This document shows positions 13,143 through 14,552 of a DNA stretch of 14,552 nt, one piece after another. Numbering within the stretch: position 1 is the stretch's first letter; the number at the start of each line of letters is the position of its first letter. Made by a program: the position numbers and the translations under genes. A model generated the notes under the pieces. It made no database searches. It worked only from the letters and a program-made list of their open reading frames with translations, and had not been told where the DNA came from. The stretch covers positions 1 through 14,552 of the forward strand of contig JAFLUJ010000178.1 of assembly GCA_022511485.1 (NCBI GenBank). Reading direction: 5' to 3'. This stretch comes from Oscillospiraceae bacterium (GTDB lineage: Bacteria > Bacillota > Clostridia > Oscillospirales > Ruminococcaceae).

Positions 13143-14162
13143 TTACGCCAGGTTGTTGAACATGATGTCGTAAAGTGAAGAGAAAGTGTTTTTTGCCTGT
13201 CCCCTGCTGTTATAGGAAAGCTGAGCAGAAAGACCGGCAGCACGGCTGATGGTAGACGCCTTATCAGCCACCTTTGCAGCATAGGAATAGTTGCCGCTGA
13301 AAAGTGCCTTCATATCATTCTCGGAAGCCTTTGCAAGCTTAGTCTCGTCAATAGTAAGTCTGTTGTCACTTCCGACACCTATACCGATCCTGTTAAGAGT
13401 ACGTGCAAAAGCCTTTGTTGTATTGACAAGGGATACGCCCTTTTCAAGAGCCTGTACGCTGTCAGACTTTTCAAGGCTGTTCATAGTATCGTTGTAGCTG
13501 TTGACAAGCTTCTTTACAGCCTCCATTACAGTATCGGAGATCTTATTCATATCGTAGCCGATCTTGCTACCGTATGAATAATCACCTGTAAGCAGAGATT
13601 TAACATCCTTTTCGGAAGCAGATGCAAGCTTGCTGCTGTCAATGGTAAGCTTATGATCGGAGCCGACGGTAACGCCTATCTTCTCCAGATCAGCCTTATA
13701 TTTATCGGTGTAGTTGTAAAGAGTTGAACGTCTTCCCAGCTCTGAAGAACCCTCTGCATCAGCAAGACTTTCGATCTCGTTATTATACCGCTCAACAAAT
13801 TCCTTTACAGCGTTGGATTTGTTAGTCCATCCGCCATAGCTTCCTGACATAAGCTTTGCTGCATTAGTGTTAAGAGCCTTTGCATTCTCGGAAAGCTTCT
13901 GCTCGCTTGCAGCAGTACCGATCTCGCTTGAATCCTCTCCGGAGAAAATGCTCTTGAGCTGCTCCAGCATCTTCTTCTGATAGCTTGAGGATCTGACCAT
14001 TGCAGCTTTCTTTGCAATCTCATAGAGATCGTCATTTGAGCTGGATGACTTATTGCTGTTATAATTGGTAACCAGGGAGCTTCCCGACATAAGGGAAGTT
14101 AACGAACTATACATATTGTATGTAGAGTTCGAGCTGTAAGCGTTGATACCGTATAATGACAT
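13143..14162 (-). CDS. FliD-like protein with an internal tandem duplication
   Basis: A 339-residue protein. The first roughly 45 residues are rich in Ser, Asn and Tyr with no signal peptide, followed by helical segments (about 46-110). Two 84-residue repeats (118-201 and 215-298) align without gaps, with about 37 identical positions. Each runs from AVKxxVxxYN through IGxxVGSD and LTIDxxKLAxASE to GxYSY. This pattern recalls the C-terminal domain of flagellar filament cap protein FliD. No flagellar gene is near, and the hallmark N-terminal FliD domain is not seen, so a true cap role is doubtful; a secreted or surface structural role is possible. ATG at 14162 is chosen because the in-frame ATG at 14180 precedes the AAAGGA site. 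It lies 17 nt after the upstream activase-type gene, so the two are probably one operon. Confidence 0.85.
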   Translation of the reverse strand: MSLYGINAYSSNSTYNMYSSLTSLMSGSSLVTNYNSNKSSSSNDDLYEIAKKAAMVRSSSYQKKMLEQLKSIFSGEDSSEIGTAASEQKLSENAKALNTNAAKLMSGSYGGWTNKSNAVKEFVERYNNEIESLADAEGSSELGRRSTLYNYTDKYKADLEKIGVTVGSDHKLTIDSSKLASASEKDVKSLLTGDYSYGSKIGYDMNKISDTVMEAVKKLVNSYNDTMNSLEKSDSVQALEKGVSLVNTTKAFARTLNRIGIGVGSDNRLTIDETKLAKASENDMKALFSGNYSYAAKVADKASTISRAAGLSAQLSYNSRGQAKNTFSSLYDIMFNNLA

Positions 14163-14179
14163 AGCATCGCATCCTTTCA

Positions 14180-14552
14180 TTATTTCTTGTCGTGCCCGGC
14201 TTTCTGCAGCTCCTTAGCCGCCGAAAGCATAAGCTTGATTCTGTTTTCCTGGTTTACTTTAGTAGCACCGGGGTCATAATCAATGGAGACTATGTTTGCC
14301 TCGGGGTATACTGCACGTATCTTTCTTATCATGCCTTTTCCAACGATGTGGTTAGGCAGACAACCGAAGGGCTGAGCGCACACGATATTGTTTGCACCGC
14401 TGCGGATAAGCTCCACCATTTCGGCGGTAAGCAGCCAGCCTTCGCCCATTTTATTTGCAGGGGATACAAATGGTTCGACCATTTTCTTGGTTTCCTCAAA
14501 TGGCGTTACCCCTGAAAATCTGGATCTTTTGATAGTTCTTATGATCTTGTTC
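14180..14552 (-). CDS. C-terminal end of a 2-hydroxyacyl-CoA dehydratase activase-type protein (5' end outside the window)
   Basis: The frame is open on the minus strand from the window edge to the stop at 14180, giving 123 residues. The internal ATG at 14482 has no ribosome binding site and continues an open frame, so it is not the start. NKMGEGWLLTAEMVELI, NIVCAQPFGCLPNHIVGKG and VSIDYDPGATKVNQENRI are typical of the extreme C-terminus of the large (about 1,400-residue) acyl-CoA dehydratase activase/DUF2229 proteins of Clostridia. These combine an ATPase activator with a dehydratase-like part; the cysteines in VCAQPFGC suit an iron-sulfur role. The true substrate of this family is not settled. 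The FliD-like gene follows in the same transcript direction. Confidence 0.87.
   Translation of the reverse strand, partial: NKIIRTIKRSRFSGVTPFEETKKMVEPFVSPANKMGEGWLLTAEMVELIRSGANNIVCAQPFGCLPNHIVGKGMIRKIRAVYPEANIVSIDYDPGATKVNQENRIKLMLSAAKELQKAGHDKK

Overview
The window reads as chromosomal DNA of a low-to-mid-GC Gram-positive Firmicute. The best guess is a Ruminococcus-like member of the Oscillospiraceae. The basis is the ylxM-ffh-rpsP-khpA-rimM-trmD gene order, the AGGAGG-type ribosome binding sites, the consensus sigma-A promoters and the protein style. Genus is an inference from general resemblance, not from a search.

Left part (1-2674, plus strand): the 3' part of a large multi-spanning membrane protein, probably an ABC-2-type permease relative with a big soluble C-terminal region. 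Two tandem copies of a roughly 90-nt double-hairpin repeat follow it, then a short acidic lipoprotein gene, then a hairpin-dense non-coding stretch. Middle-left (2675-6581, minus strand): a two-gene signalling operon with its own promoter. It encodes a protein with a degenerate and an intact receiver, followed by a cytoplasmic PocR-HisKA-HATPase-pseudoREC-REC-HPt hybrid kinase that ends in two copies of a 66-residue helical repeat.

Middle (6722-11884, plus strand): an SRP/ribosome-maturation gene run starting from a near-perfect sigma-A promoter, divergent from the kinase operon. It holds ylxM, ffh, a 72-residue membrane protein whose start overlaps the ffh stop, rpsP, khpA, an unexpected membrane-anchored helical-repeat protein, rimM and trmD. 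A third copy of the double-hairpin repeat begins 3 nt after the rpsP stop. Terminator-like hairpins precede khpA and the membrane-protein gene, so expression along the run may be stepped. rplS, often found after trmD, is absent here.

Right part (12077-14552): ptsH (HPr with His15 and Ser46) is a single-gene unit with a clear promoter and terminator. Then come three minus-strand genes: a small four-helix membrane protein with its own promoter, a FliD-like protein with an internal 84-residue duplication, and the C-terminal end of a 2-hydroxyacyl-CoA-dehydratase-activase-type protein that runs off the window edge.

The most unusual signal is the three-copy repeat family (1891-1978, 1987-2075, 9177-9260). 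Its primary sequence drifts, but both stems are mostly kept, in places by paired base changes, and two copies start exactly 3 nt after a stop codon. No complete new defence or mobile system, CRISPR array, tRNA, rRNA or insertion sequence is visible.
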